Source of the DNA: Pedobacter cryoconitis
GTDB taxonomy: Bacteria; Bacteroidota; Bacteroidia; Sphingobacteriales; Sphingobacteriaceae
Length of the DNA stretch: 64,000 nucleotides
Direction: 5' to 3'
NCBI RefSeq assembly: GCF_003259615.1
Contig: NZ_QLLR01000018.1
Span: 1-64,000 of the forward strand
The translations under genes were made by a program, and so were the position numbers. Positions 36,390 through 44,185 of this stretch are shown piece by piece (position 1 is the first letter of the stretch; each line of letters begins with the position of its first letter). The notes below the pieces were generated by a model. The model was not told where the DNA came from, searched no databases, and worked only from the letters and a program-made list of their open reading frames with translations.

Positions 36390-38849
36390 TTATCCTCCTG
36401 ATCTCACACGGCTTTCTTCTTCAGATGATCCTTTAGAACGCTTACGTGCCCCTTTAATGGCGGTACTGCCAAATCTATAGCTGCAAGTTAAACGGAAAAC
36501 CCTGGTTTCACTTTTCTCGTTCACTGAATAAATCTGAGACGGGATTTCACTGGTAATTCTGAATTTCTGTAAGTTGAAGACATCATTTGCAGCTAGTTTC
36601 AGACTCAGTTTTTTCTCCATAAATGATTTGCTGATCCCTAAATCAATACCGTAAATAGGTCTTACAGATAATGTTCCATCTACCTGAGCTGAGCGGTAAA
36701 AACCCGACAGTTCAAAATTTGTGGTACTGTTCAAAGTGATGGTCTGATTGCTATTAAAGTTGAAAGCTGTTTTACCTCCTTTATAAGGTACGCCCAAAAG
36801 ATTTGGTGTACTGAATTCGTTATAAAAAATGGTCAGGTTATTATTCGTCGTCCACCATTTAAACAGGGTTAAAGGGGAATTGATATTCAGGCTGTATGAT
36901 TTCTTTTGTGCAAGGTTCTGAGAAGAAATAAATAATGTTTTCTTTGCTGTATCGGAAACCAGTACCCTTGAAATAGCGTTATTGGTATGGCTGTAGCCAA
37001 GGGTAGCATTTATCGTTTTTTTATAAGAGTAGGAAATCTCAAACGAATTGGTGTACTGAGGATTCAGGAAGGGGTTTCCCATACTGTAAGTATATATATC
37101 TATGAAGTACACAAAAGGGTTTAAATCTTCATAATCTGGACGGTCAATTCTTCTGCTATAAGAAAAGCCAGCTTCATGATTTTTAGAAAGTACCCGGTTT
37201 ACAAAAATACTGGGGAACAAATCAAAGTAATGGCGGTCAGAAATTTGTTGTTTGGAGACAGAGTTACCTTTAGAGTTTGTTTGTTCTGCTCTCAATCCCA
37301 ATTGTACAGTTAATCCTTTAAATTCACGGTTCAGATTTACATAACCTGCGTTTATATTCTCATCATAGATGAAATGATCGCTGCGGGTAAGATCATTTTG
37401 CCAGTTATTATTCAGGAAATTTTCAAAAGAAGAGACATTATCGGTACTGACTTTACTGCTTTTCAATCCTGTCTCCAGTTTCATCTTTTTGTTGATAGGT
37501 AAAGTATAATCGACCTTTCCAGCCCATATTTTAACCAGTGACGGGGTCCTGTTTCTAAAGATGTATGGTGCTTTGGAAGGCTGACTATCAGCATTTAAAT
37601 AGGTGTTATCATAATTGGAATTCTGTAATCCGCTATATCTTGAATAATCTGCATCAGCCGAAATCTCCTGGCCAACAGTATCAATAGTACCTTTGTAGTT
37701 CACATTATAAGTGATACCTGTATATTTATATTGATTTGGATTAGAGGCTACAACTGATGAATCTGTTTTAAATGGCTGACTTCCGATCAGGGTTACTACT
37801 TTGGTATCATTATTATCACCGGTAGCCCTGTAGCCGTTCACTGCTACGCCAATAGTATTTTTATCATTGATAAAATAATCTAAACCTGCCTTATAATTAT
37901 AATTCTGTCTCTGCCCTACCTGCGCACTTGTCTGTCTGAAAAAGGTTTGGTCTGTTGCGGTATTATTTACACGATCTATATCAAGGTCATGGAATCTTTT
38001 GTTCTTCCCTAAATTAAATTCACCAAAAGCATTAAATTTTTTCTCTCTGTGGTTGAGTGATAATCCGCCGTTTGCTTTGTAATATCTGCCGTAACCTGCA
38101 CCTGCTGTTAAGGAACCATTAGTCCCATAGTTCCGGTTTTTCTTCAGTTTAATATTAATAATCCCCGAGTTTCCGGCAGCATCATATTTAGCCGAAGGAT
38201 TAGTGATCAATTCTATAGATTGTATTGCATTCCCTTCTGTAGCGCGTAAAAGATTTGCTAATTGTTCACTGGAAAGATAAGTAGGCTTGCCATCAAGCAT
38301 AACTGTTACACCAGTTTTCCCTCTCAGACTAACTTTTCCGTCTTTATCAACGCTCACACCCGGTGCTTTTTCCAGGATTTCCAGCGCAGTATTACCTGCT
38401 GCCAAAACACTGTTTTCTACATTCAGTACTGTTTTATCAATCTGTCTTTCTATAAGGGGCTTACGGGCAACAATATTTACGCTATTCAGTTGTTTCGCAG
38501 AAGGAACCAATTCAACGTTATCAATGTTATAAGTTTTATGTGCTGTATTGATAGTATACGGACCTTTAAAGACTCTGTTATAACCTATCATATTAAAAGC
38601 GACAAGATATTGTCCTTCTGGTAAACGTTCAAAAAGATAAATTCCGTTATCATCTGTAATAGAGCCTTTAATCAGTGTTGAATCTTTGGCAGCTAATAAA
38701 CTCACGGAAACGTAGGATTGGTTGATATGTTTCTCATCCAAAACTTTACCGCTAAGTTTACCAGTAACGTTATTAGTCTGAGAGTTTGCTGAGGAAAGTG
38801 TAAAAAGGCTGATTATGCAAGCCAAAATACCAGTGGTTAACTTTGTCAT
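36390..38849 (-). CDS. Outer-membrane beta-barrel receptor with regulatory-like N-domain (TonB-dependent type)
   Basis: 819 residues: signal peptide (to SANSQ, residue 24), a carboxypeptidase-regulatory-like domain (about 30-115), a plug-like domain at about 125-235 (LEILEKAPGVSVDKDGKVSL, then SIELITNPSAKYDAAGNSGI), and an outer-membrane beta-barrel of the OMP_b-brl_3 kind. After the barrel strand VFRLTCSYRFG there is a basic, Ser/Arg-rich tail (KGARKRSKGSSEEESRVRS). I recall such tails in many family members. The family is large and without assigned ligands. It is transcribed alone and convergently to the Lrp/AsnC gene. Confidence 0.87.
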   Translation of the reverse strand: MTKLTTGILACIISLFTLSSANSQTNNVTGKLSGKVLDEKHINQSYVSVSLLAAKDSTLIKGSITDDNGIYLFERLPEGQYLVAFNMIGYNRVFKGPYTINTAHKTYNIDNVELVPSAKQLNSVNIVARKPLIERQIDKTVLNVENSVLAAGNTALEILEKAPGVSVDKDGKVSLRGKTGVTVMLDGKPTYLSSEQLANLLRATEGNAIQSIELITNPSAKYDAAGNSGIINIKLKKNRNYGTNGSLTAGAGYGRYYKANGGLSLNHREKKFNAFGEFNLGKNKRFHDLDIDRVNNTATDQTFFRQTSAQVGQRQNYNYKAGLDYFINDKNTIGVAVNGYRATGDNNDTKVVTLIGSQPFKTDSSVVASNPNQYKYTGITYNVNYKGTIDTVGQEISADADYSRYSGLQNSNYDNTYLNADSQPSKAPYIFRNRTPSLVKIWAGKVDYTLPINKKMKLETGLKSSKVSTDNVSSFENFLNNNWQNDLTRSDHFIYDENINAGYVNLNREFKGLTVQLGLRAEQTNSKGNSVSKQQISDRHYFDLFPSIFVNRVLSKNHEAGFSYSRRIDRPDYEDLNPFVYFIDIYTYSMGNPFLNPQYTNSFEISYSYKKTINATLGYSHTNNAISRVLVSDTAKKTLFISSQNLAQKKSYSLNINSPLTLFKWWTTNNNLTIFYNEFSTPNLLGVPYKGGKTAFNFNSNQTITLNSTTNFELSGFYRSAQVDGTLSVRPIYGIDLGISKSFMEKKLSLKLAANDVFNLQKFRITSEIPSQIYSVNEKSETRVFRLTCSYRFGSTAIKGARKRSKGSSEEESRVRSGG

Positions 38850-38917
38850 CTTTAAAGGTTATGTCTTTAAGATGACATTTTTGATAAAAGGTTACAGCAG
38901 TGTTTAAAATATTTAAA
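38850..38917. other. Short leader region of the receptor gene
   Basis: The stretch between the receptor start and the hairpin at 38918 holds the receptor's 5' region. No obvious promoter element was found by eye. Confidence 0.3.
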
Positions 38918-38970
38918 AAGGGTGATCAGCGCCCGGACATATTTTCTTTTGCCCGGCGCTGATCACCCTT
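38918..38970 (-). terminator. Strong hairpin terminator of the small lipoprotein gene
   Basis: AAGGGTGATCAGCGCCCGG (38918-38936) pairs with GCCCGGCGCTGATCACCCTT (38951-38970) with a single mismatch. On the minus strand the stem is followed by TTTTTAAATATTTT. It lies 18 bp after the stop of the small lipoprotein. Confidence 0.85.
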
Positions 38971-38988
38971 ATTTTTGCTGATTATGGA

Positions 38989-39117
38989 TTAATAGCCACG
39001 ATGCCAGTAACCTCCACCATAACCTCTGTGATGTCTGTATCCACGGTCCTGAACAATGCAGGAGCTTAATAGAGATGCTACTACTGCCAATAGCATTAGA
39101 TTTCTAAATGTTTTCAT
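38989..39117 (-). CDS. 42-residue putative lipoprotein
   Basis: Read directly from the sequence: ATG at 39117 to TAA at 38989. A basic N-terminus and hydrophobic stretch (MKTFRNLMLLAVVASLLSSC) end in a good lipobox, LSSC (Cys20). The mature part is only 22 residues: IVQDRGYRHHRGYGGGYWHR plus GY, rich in Gly, Tyr, His and Arg. The strong terminator immediately downstream supports a real transcript. Similar tiny GYxxG-rich lipoproteins occur in Sphingobacteriales, without a known role. Confidence 0.7.
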   Translation of the reverse strand: MKTFRNLMLLAVVASLLSSCIVQDRGYRHHRGYGGGYWHRGY

Positions 39118-39399
39118 CTTTGTGTGTTTTAGTTTTTAACCTATTTAATTTCATAACCTATAGCTATGACATGGATCGTGCTTAAAGGATTAATCGGAAT
39201 AAGATTTCCGCAAGGTTACTTCTACCATATTACAGGCTGTATTTCAGTACATTATAATCATTTGATAATTTTGATTAGGCAGCAACAACTCTTGTAACTA
39301 AAGAAAACCATCTATCTCTCTAAAGCGAAATTCTTTTCTAAATTTCTTGCTGGGGTGCTAATTCTGTAAATTTATTAGTCTAAAGAATTGTCATTAAAC

Positions 39400-40425
39400 A
39401 TGAACAACATCCTGAAAATTGCAAGGATTGATGCGTATTCTATTACACCAAAGTATTTGCAGCTGATCAATTCAATCCTACAGGGAATTCAGTCCGGGCA
39501 GATCAAAAAAAATGATGTGCTTCCCTCTATCAATGAGTTTAGTTATGCGCTGGAAACTGCCAGAAGTACAGTAGAGCGTGCTTATAATGAACTCAAAAGA
39601 ATGGGCTTGGTACAGTCTGTTGCTGGAAAGGGCTTTTTTATTGTCCACACCCAGTTTCAAAGACCGGTCAAAGTATTACTGCTCTTTAACAAGCTAAGTA
39701 TACACAAGAAGATCATTTATGATGCTTTTGCAGCAACACTGGGAACTGAGGCAGCTATTGATTTTTATATCTATAATAATGATTTCAATGTGTTCAAGAA
39801 GCTGCTGCAGGATAAGGCAGACCATTATGCCAAATGTGTAATTATTCCTCATTTCTATGAAAATAAGGAAATGGGCTATAAATTGATTGATACAATCGCC
39901 AAAGAGAAGTTAATATTGATGGACAAACTGGCTGAAGGGGTGACGGGCGATTTTGGGGCTGTATATGAAAATTTTGAAGAGGATATTTTCTCTGCTTTGG
40001 AAAAGTTGATTGACAGGTTATCAAAGTATAATAAACTAAAAATAATCTTCCCCCAGAATTCCTATTATTCAAAAAAAATATTACTTGGTTTTCTACGTTT
40101 TTGTCAGCGTTATAATTATGACAATGAGATATTGAATGGCCTTGATTATCATGAGATTGAATCAGGATCAGTTTATATTAATTTAATCGAAGATGACCTG
40201 GTTATCTTGATTGAAAAAATTATTGGGGGTAATTACCAGATAGGAAAAGATATTGGCGTAATCTCTTATAATGAAACCCCTATCAAAAAAATCATTCTGG
40301 ACGGAATTACTACGATTTCAACAGATTTTAAGATGATGGGAGAAAAAACTGCAGAGCTATTGCTTAGTAATTCATCGGAACACATCCAAATCCCTTTTAA
40401 AGTGACTTTAAGAAACTCTCTTTAA
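39400..40425 (+). CDS. GntR-type regulator with LacI-like sensor domain
   Basis: 341 residues from the ATG at 39400; a TTG at 39388 would add four residues. The winged HTH is at about 15-80 (YLQLINSILQGIQSGQIKKN, then DVLPSINEFSYALETARSTV and GLVQSVAGKGFFI). The rest (about 90-341) is a periplasmic-binding-protein-like sugar sensor, seen in KCVIIPHFYENKE and IGVISYNETPIKKIILDGIT near the end. Bacteroidota GntR proteins of this layout regulate sugar utilisation, such as the L-fucose or arabinose type, but no sugar genes are adjacent, so the target is unknown. Confidence 0.87.
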   Translation: MNNILKIARIDAYSITPKYLQLINSILQGIQSGQIKKNDVLPSINEFSYALETARSTVERAYNELKRMGLVQSVAGKGFFIVHTQFQRPVKVLLLFNKLSIHKKIIYDAFAATLGTEAAIDFYIYNNDFNVFKKLLQDKADHYAKCVIIPHFYENKEMGYKLIDTIAKEKLILMDKLAEGVTGDFGAVYENFEEDIFSALEKLIDRLSKYNKLKIIFPQNSYYSKKILLGFLRFCQRYNYDNEILNGLDYHEIESGSVYINLIEDDLVILIEKIIGGNYQIGKDIGVISYNETPIKKIILDGITTISTDFKMMGEKTAELLLSNSSEHIQIPFKVTLRNSL

Positions 40426-40523
40426 TAAAATGGACAAATAACAATTAATCAATTGATTAGGTAGAAAGCAATAGATTACTGCTCATATTTTTCAATTATT
40501 TAATGATAAAAAAACAAAATAAA

Positions 40524-40554
40524 TTTGCTTACTAAATATATTATTGTACTTTTG
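40524..40554 (+). promoter_or_regulatory. Consensus Bacteroidota promoter of tRNA-Pro
   Basis: TTTG (40524-40527), a 19-bp spacer, and TACTTTTG (40547-40554) match TTTG-N19-TAnnTTTG exactly. Transcription would start near 40561, about 45 bp before the tRNA. Confidence 0.8.
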
Positions 40555-40604
40555 CAATCCCAACAACAACGAAGGTTATTTATAACTGGAATGTTGATCA
40601 AGTT

Positions 40605-40678
40605 CGGGGTGTAGCGTAGCCCGGTATCGCGCCTGCTTTGGGAGCAGGAGGTCGTAGGTTCGAATCCTGCCACCCCGA
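40605..40678 (+). tRNA. tRNA-Pro (anticodon TGG)
   Basis: A 74-base cloverleaf. The acceptor stem is CGGGGTG (40605-40611) with CACCCCG (40671-40677) and discriminator A. The anticodon stem CCTGC/GCAGG encloses the loop TTTGGGA with anticodon TGG at 40639-40641. The T-arm contains GGTTCGAATCC. The 3' CCA is not encoded. A promoter lies just upstream and a hairpin terminator just downstream. Confidence 0.95.
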
Positions 40679-40721
40679 CTTAAATTCAAAAAAAAGAGAT
40701 CAAATGATCTCTTTTTTTATG
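40664..40721 (+). repeat. Direct repeat copy A: tRNA-Pro 3' end plus terminator (att-like)
   Basis: These 58 bp start in the T-arm of tRNA-Pro (ATCCTGCCACCC) and run through the downstream hairpin to TTTTTTTATG. They match 47507-47564 at 50 of 58 positions without gaps, and better if single-base gaps are allowed. A tRNA 3' end repeated some kilobases away is the usual mark of an integrated element. Confidence 0.6.
40688..40718 (+). terminator. Rho-independent terminator of tRNA-Pro
   Basis: AAAAAAAGAGATC (40689-40701) pairs perfectly with GATCTCTTTTTTT (40706-40718) around AAAT. Confidence 0.85.
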
Positions 40722-40802
40722 CAATAATATTTGGATCAATGCCAAAAGTTGGATCAAGCGGAATTCTTGGATCAATACCAAAACTTGTGGGGCTGAATTA
40801 AA

Positions 40803-40967
40803 TTAGGCGTAAATCTGAGATAGTCTGTACAAGAAAAATTCGATATTTCTCACCCCCCTGAATTGGGATCTAAAAGCTTTGAGTTTGGCATTGAAAGCTT
40901 CGGCAGAAGCATTGGTAGATCTGTTGTCGAAATAATTCAAGATCGTTTGATAGTGATTTTCAATGGA
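40803..40967 (-). pseudogene. C-terminal fragment of a DDE_Tnp_ISL3-type transposase
   Basis: Minus-strand reading from 40967 to a TAA at 40803 gives SIENHYQTILNYFDNRSTNA, then SAEAFNAKLKAF and a tail ending FFLYRLSQIYA. FDNRSTNASAE-FNAK is the C-terminal signature of the transposases annotated as ISAon1/ISL3-like in Bacteroidota. A TGA stop directly precedes the fragment and the catalytic N-terminal portion is absent, so it is a remnant. Confidence 0.75.
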
Positions 40968-41015
40968 TCAAGCAAAAAAGCCGTCAAGTCATAAACTTGT
41001 GGAGCAGGCTCTTTT

Positions 41016-41108
41016 TTAAGCATAAATTTTTGACACGCTAAACAGAAAGTCTTTGATTTCACGAATGCTCTTATGCCTCTGGAAGTTGCGCTGAAAGCTT
41101 TCAATTTG
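41016..41108 (-). pseudogene. Second short transposase-tail remnant
   Basis: The minus strand encodes MQIESFQRNFQRHKSIREIK followed by DFLFSVSKIYA and a stop. The ending resembles FFLYRLSQIYA of the neighbouring fragment, suggesting a second, diverged copy of the same family. The fragment is too short to be certain. Confidence 0.4.
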
Positions 41109-41243
41109 CATGGGAATGACTCAGCCGAAACAAGGCCGGGCTGTTAGTAAATAAATTCAAAATAGCTTAATAATAGATCTATATCGGCCGGGTACTGTCC
41201 GGGTACTCGTTAGGGTAAGTCCAGGGTAAGAGTACCCTGAGTC

Positions 41244-41295
41244 CATGGCAAGTCCAAGTCAAAACAACTAGTTGAAACTACATGGACTTGCCATG
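41244..41295. repeat. 13-bp perfect inverted repeat
   Basis: CATGGCAAGTCCA (41244-41256) and TGGACTTGCCATG (41283-41295) are exact reverse complements separated by 26 bp. Confidence 0.7.
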
Positions 41296-41404
41296 CTTAA
41301 AGCCTGTTCTCAACCTGGTGTCATCCCGACCACCACTCAGGCACAACCAAATCGTAACCGGATGAAGATTAATGAAATTATAATTTTCCCTTTGACTAAC
41401 CCAT

Positions 41405-41449
41405 GGACAACTGCGGACAATTGCAGACAGCTGCGGACAATTGCGGACA
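41405..41449 (+). repeat. 10-bp tandem repeat (about 4.5 units)
   Basis: Successive units are GGACAACTGC, GGACAATTGC, AGACAGCTGC, GGACAATTGC and GGACA. The period of 10 bp is close to one helical turn. A T-run follows directly. It is outside any gene. Confidence 0.85.
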
Positions 41450-41710
41450 TTTTTTACGCATCAGGATAATCTTTAACGCGAATAGCTTACATTGGTGATA
41501 CTAAAACTGCCATTAATCAACTTTTTCTACCTCAAGTATCTACACCCAACTGATTTAAATTAATTAATGAACCCATCATGAGCAGCAGAGCACCAACCGG
41601 AATCAACAAAACCGGGTAGCACATGATAGCTTCATCACCATTAGACCATGATTACTCTTGAACAACCATTAAAAACTTAAACACTACAAAAAAAACAAAA
41701 ATTTATACTG

Positions 41711-42583
41711 ATGAAAAAATCGTTAAATATCATTGCCTTACTATCATTGTTTTTCCAAATGGCTTCCTGTCAATCGTCCAATTGGAAATTAAAATATGAT
41801 TACATAAGCGACTACCAGGAAGATGGGCTGATTTCAGTAGGAAAAAAAATTGGAAAGGATAACAATAAAGAATTCAGATATGGTTTTGTGTCTCCTGAAG
41901 GAATAGAAAAAATTCCTTTAAAATATGAACAAGGCGCTAATTTCTTTGAGGAAAGAGCAGCTGCGGTTATCAATGATAAACATGGATTTATTGATACAAA
42001 AGGACAAATTATTGTCCCTATTATATATGATTATGCTGGAAGATTTAAAAACGGAATGGCCGATGTTAAATTAAAAGGTAAGTCTGGTTTTGTAAATAAA
42101 TCTGGAGTTGTAGTAATTCCAATAAAATATGATCATGTATCTGATTTTGATGAAAATGGAATTTCACAAGTTGGAACTATAATTAGTGTTATTGGAAATC
42201 AAAATATTAATAAGTATGGCTTGATTAATAAGAAAGGAGATGAAGTGGCTCCGATAAAGTTCGATAATATCGGAATATTCCATAATAATAAATTGCCCGC
42301 TATTGCTGTAATAAAAAACAATAATAAATGTGGTTTAATCAATACACAGGGAGAAGTGTTGATTCCATTAAAATATGATGAAATTGAAATATACGACTAC
42401 CTGCAATCACAAAACTTAATTATTGTAAAACTTGATAATAAATATGGACTGACCAATACTAATGGGCTGGAAATTACCCCTGTAAAATATGATTACATTA
42501 AAGATATTGACGAAGGTAAGATTGAAGTTTATGAAAAAGGTGAAACATTTTATATCAATAAAGATGGTAAAAAAGTTAAATAA
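41711..42583 (+). CDS. WG-repeat-containing lipoprotein
   Basis: 290 residues with a lipoprotein signal, lipobox FQMASC (Cys20). The mature protein is a series of about six WG-type repeats of 30-45 residues, recognisable as [YG]-G-[FL]-[IV]-[ND]-x-x-G-x-x-[IV]-x-P-[IL]-x-[YF]-D: KHGFIDTKGQIIVPIIYDYA, KSGFVNKSGVVVIPIKYDHV, KYGLINKKGDEVAPIKFDNI, KCGLINTQGEVLIPLKYDEI and KYGLTNTNGLEITPVKYDYI. WG repeats form KWG beta-type folds for protein contact; the partner is unknown. The gene is AT-rich and lies in the tRNA-Pro-bounded mosaic region. Confidence 0.88.
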   Translation: MKKSLNIIALLSLFFQMASCQSSNWKLKYDYISDYQEDGLISVGKKIGKDNNKEFRYGFVSPEGIEKIPLKYEQGANFFEERAAAVINDKHGFIDTKGQIIVPIIYDYAGRFKNGMADVKLKGKSGFVNKSGVVVIPIKYDHVSDFDENGISQVGTIISVIGNQNINKYGLINKKGDEVAPIKFDNIGIFHNNKLPAIAVIKNNNKCGLINTQGEVLIPLKYDEIEIYDYLQSQNLIIVKLDNKYGLTNTNGLEITPVKYDYIKDIDEGKIEVYEKGETFYINKDGKKVK

Positions 42584-42677
42584 AATTTGATGTATACTTC
42601 AAGACTATAAAACTATTTCTGCCTGTAACAAGAAGATAGAATATCAATGTACTAAACAAGAGGTAAATCATCTTGCC

Positions 42678-42712
42678 AAAAACCCTCTAAATATCACGTT
42701 TAGAGGGTTTTT
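42678..42712 (+). terminator. Rho-independent terminator after the WG-repeat gene
   Basis: AAAAACCCTCTAAA (42678-42691) pairs perfectly with TTTAGAGGGTTTTT (42699-42712) around a 7-base loop. It lies 95 bp after the stop. Confidence 0.8.
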
Positions 42713-42777
42713 AATCATTTTAACATCAAGAGTTATTGAAAGGATTGTATGAATCACACAAGTAAGCCGTGTGCGTC

Positions 42778-44151
42778 GGGAGTGTAAAGTGAACTGTGTC
42801 AACACCACTTCTTCCTAGGTGGAGGCGATCAGCCTCCACCTAGGAAGAAGTCGCCGAAGGCTTTTAATCTATCACCAAATTTAATATGGAGTTGCGACAT
42901 TGTCAAGCCCCAGTTCCACATCGGCATCGTCCATTTTTTAGAAAAGTCCCTGTAGGCTAGATACACGAGTTTTAATAGTGATTGATCTGAAGTGAAAGCC
43001 CCCTTTGTTTTGGTGATTTTACGGATCTGTCTGTGCATTCCTTCAATTGCATTTGTCGTGTAAATCACCTTTCTGATTTCTGCGGAATATTCGAAATAAG
43101 TTGAAAGGTTCGTCCAATTATCTAACCAGCTCTTAATTGATAACGGATACTTCTTACCCCACTTATCTTCGAATTCCAGGAGCTTCTCATATCCTTGTTC
43201 TTGATTAACGGCTTTATACACAGGCTTAAGATCAGCAACGACTGCCTTTTTATCTTTCTCTGGCACATAACGTAGACTGGTGCGGATCTGGTGAACAATG
43301 CATAACTGAACCTGAGTTTTTGGAAATACAGCAGCGATAGCTTCAGGAAAACCTTTCAATCCGTCGATGCAGGCGACCAGGATGTCATCCACACCACGCT
43401 GTTTCAAGTCTGTGAGTACTGATAGCCAGAATTTGGCACCTTCATTTTCTGATAAGTACACACCTATTAAGTCCTTCCTTCCGTCTCGATTTACGCCCAG
43501 AATATTATAAACCGCACGGGATTCAACAACGCCACTTTCGCGCACTTTATAATGCATGCAATCCAGAAATACAAAAGGATAGACCGCTTCCAATGGTCGG
43601 CTCCGCCATTCATTCATTGCCGGAATAATCCTATCTGTAATGTTGGATATCTCTGTGGCAGAAATATCCATAGCATACATTTCCTTTACATAATCAGAAA
43701 TATTGCGGGTACTCATTCCACGTGCGTACATCGCTATTACGTTGTCTTCCAGTTCCTCTGTAATGATTAACTGGCGTTTAGCGACAATTTTTGGTTCAAA
43801 TGTACCGTTGCGATCCCGCGTGCTTTCCAGTTCAAATTCTCCGGACTGCAAACTGCGGACATTTTTCTTAGTCCTTCCATTACGTCGGTTGGGATCATCA
43901 GTAGCCTTGCTCTCCTGGAGATGGTTATCCAGCTCTCCCTCGAGCATGGACTCCAATAAATGCTTTAACATTGGGGCGAAAACACCATCGGTGCCACCCA
44001 TCTTCTTGCCTTGATAAAGGCCTTCCATTGCTTCATTTTTGAAGCGCTCAAAATCGAATGGTTCTTTATTTTTCATCGTGTCCTAAGTATCACTAAATTA
44101 CTTATTTTAACTCTAAATTTTTAGAGTTGACACAGTTCACTTTACAGTCTC
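42778..44151 (-). mobile_element. IS256-family insertion sequence, intact, with 8-bp target duplication
   Basis: The ends are 25-bp inverted repeats at 42778-42802 and 44127-44151, identical except for two positions; the inner 20 bp (TGTAAAGTGAACTGTGTCAA) are exact. TGTGCGTC flanks the element directly on both sides (42770-42777 and 44152-44159), as an 8-bp target duplication of the size known for IS256. A single full-length transposase gene fills the element, so it looks recent and active. Confidence 0.92.
42829..44076 (-). CDS. IS256-family (mutator-type) transposase
   Basis: 415 residues, full length for the family. The DDE residues are in FVFLDCMHYKVRESG (Asp), ILVACIDGLKGFPEAI (Asp) and TNAIEGMHRQIRKITKTKGA (Glu). 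The central motif CIVHQIRTSLRYVP is also diagnostic. It moves the surrounding element by a circular-intermediate mechanism known for IS256. There is no frameshift or stop. Confidence 0.95.
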   Translation of the reverse strand: MKNKEPFDFERFKNEAMEGLYQGKKMGGTDGVFAPMLKHLLESMLEGELDNHLQESKATDDPNRRNGRTKKNVRSLQSGEFELESTRDRNGTFEPKIVAKRQLIITEELEDNVIAMYARGMSTRNISDYVKEMYAMDISATEISNITDRIIPAMNEWRSRPLEAVYPFVFLDCMHYKVRESGVVESRAVYNILGVNRDGRKDLIGVYLSENEGAKFWLSVLTDLKQRGVDDILVACIDGLKGFPEAIAAVFPKTQVQLCIVHQIRTSLRYVPEKDKKAVVADLKPVYKAVNQEQGYEKLLEFEDKWGKKYPLSIKSWLDNWTNLSTYFEYSAEIRKVIYTTNAIEGMHRQIRKITKTKGAFTSDQSLLKLVYLAYRDFSKKWTMPMWNWGLTMSQLHIKFGDRLKAFGDFFLGGG

Positions 44152-44185
44152 TGTGCGTCATAAAACAGCCGGCTCTTAAATAGGT

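Larger units (their letters stand above)
41109..41710. other. Repeat-rich, gene-free stretch before the WG-repeat gene
   Basis: About 600 bp. It contains two copies of CCGGGTACT (41188-41196, 41199-41207), two of AGGGTAAG (41212-41219, 41223-41230), the hairpin CAGGGTA-AGAG-TACCCTG (41222-41239), a 13-bp inverted repeat and a 10-bp tandem repeat (listed separately). The 65-codon open frame at 41272-41469 crosses these repeats and looks accidental. Confidence 0.5.

Noticed and set aside
41272..41469. 65-codon open frame in the repeat region
   Set aside because: It runs through the inverted repeat and the 10-bp tandem array, which dictates its composition. No domain or signal is visible.
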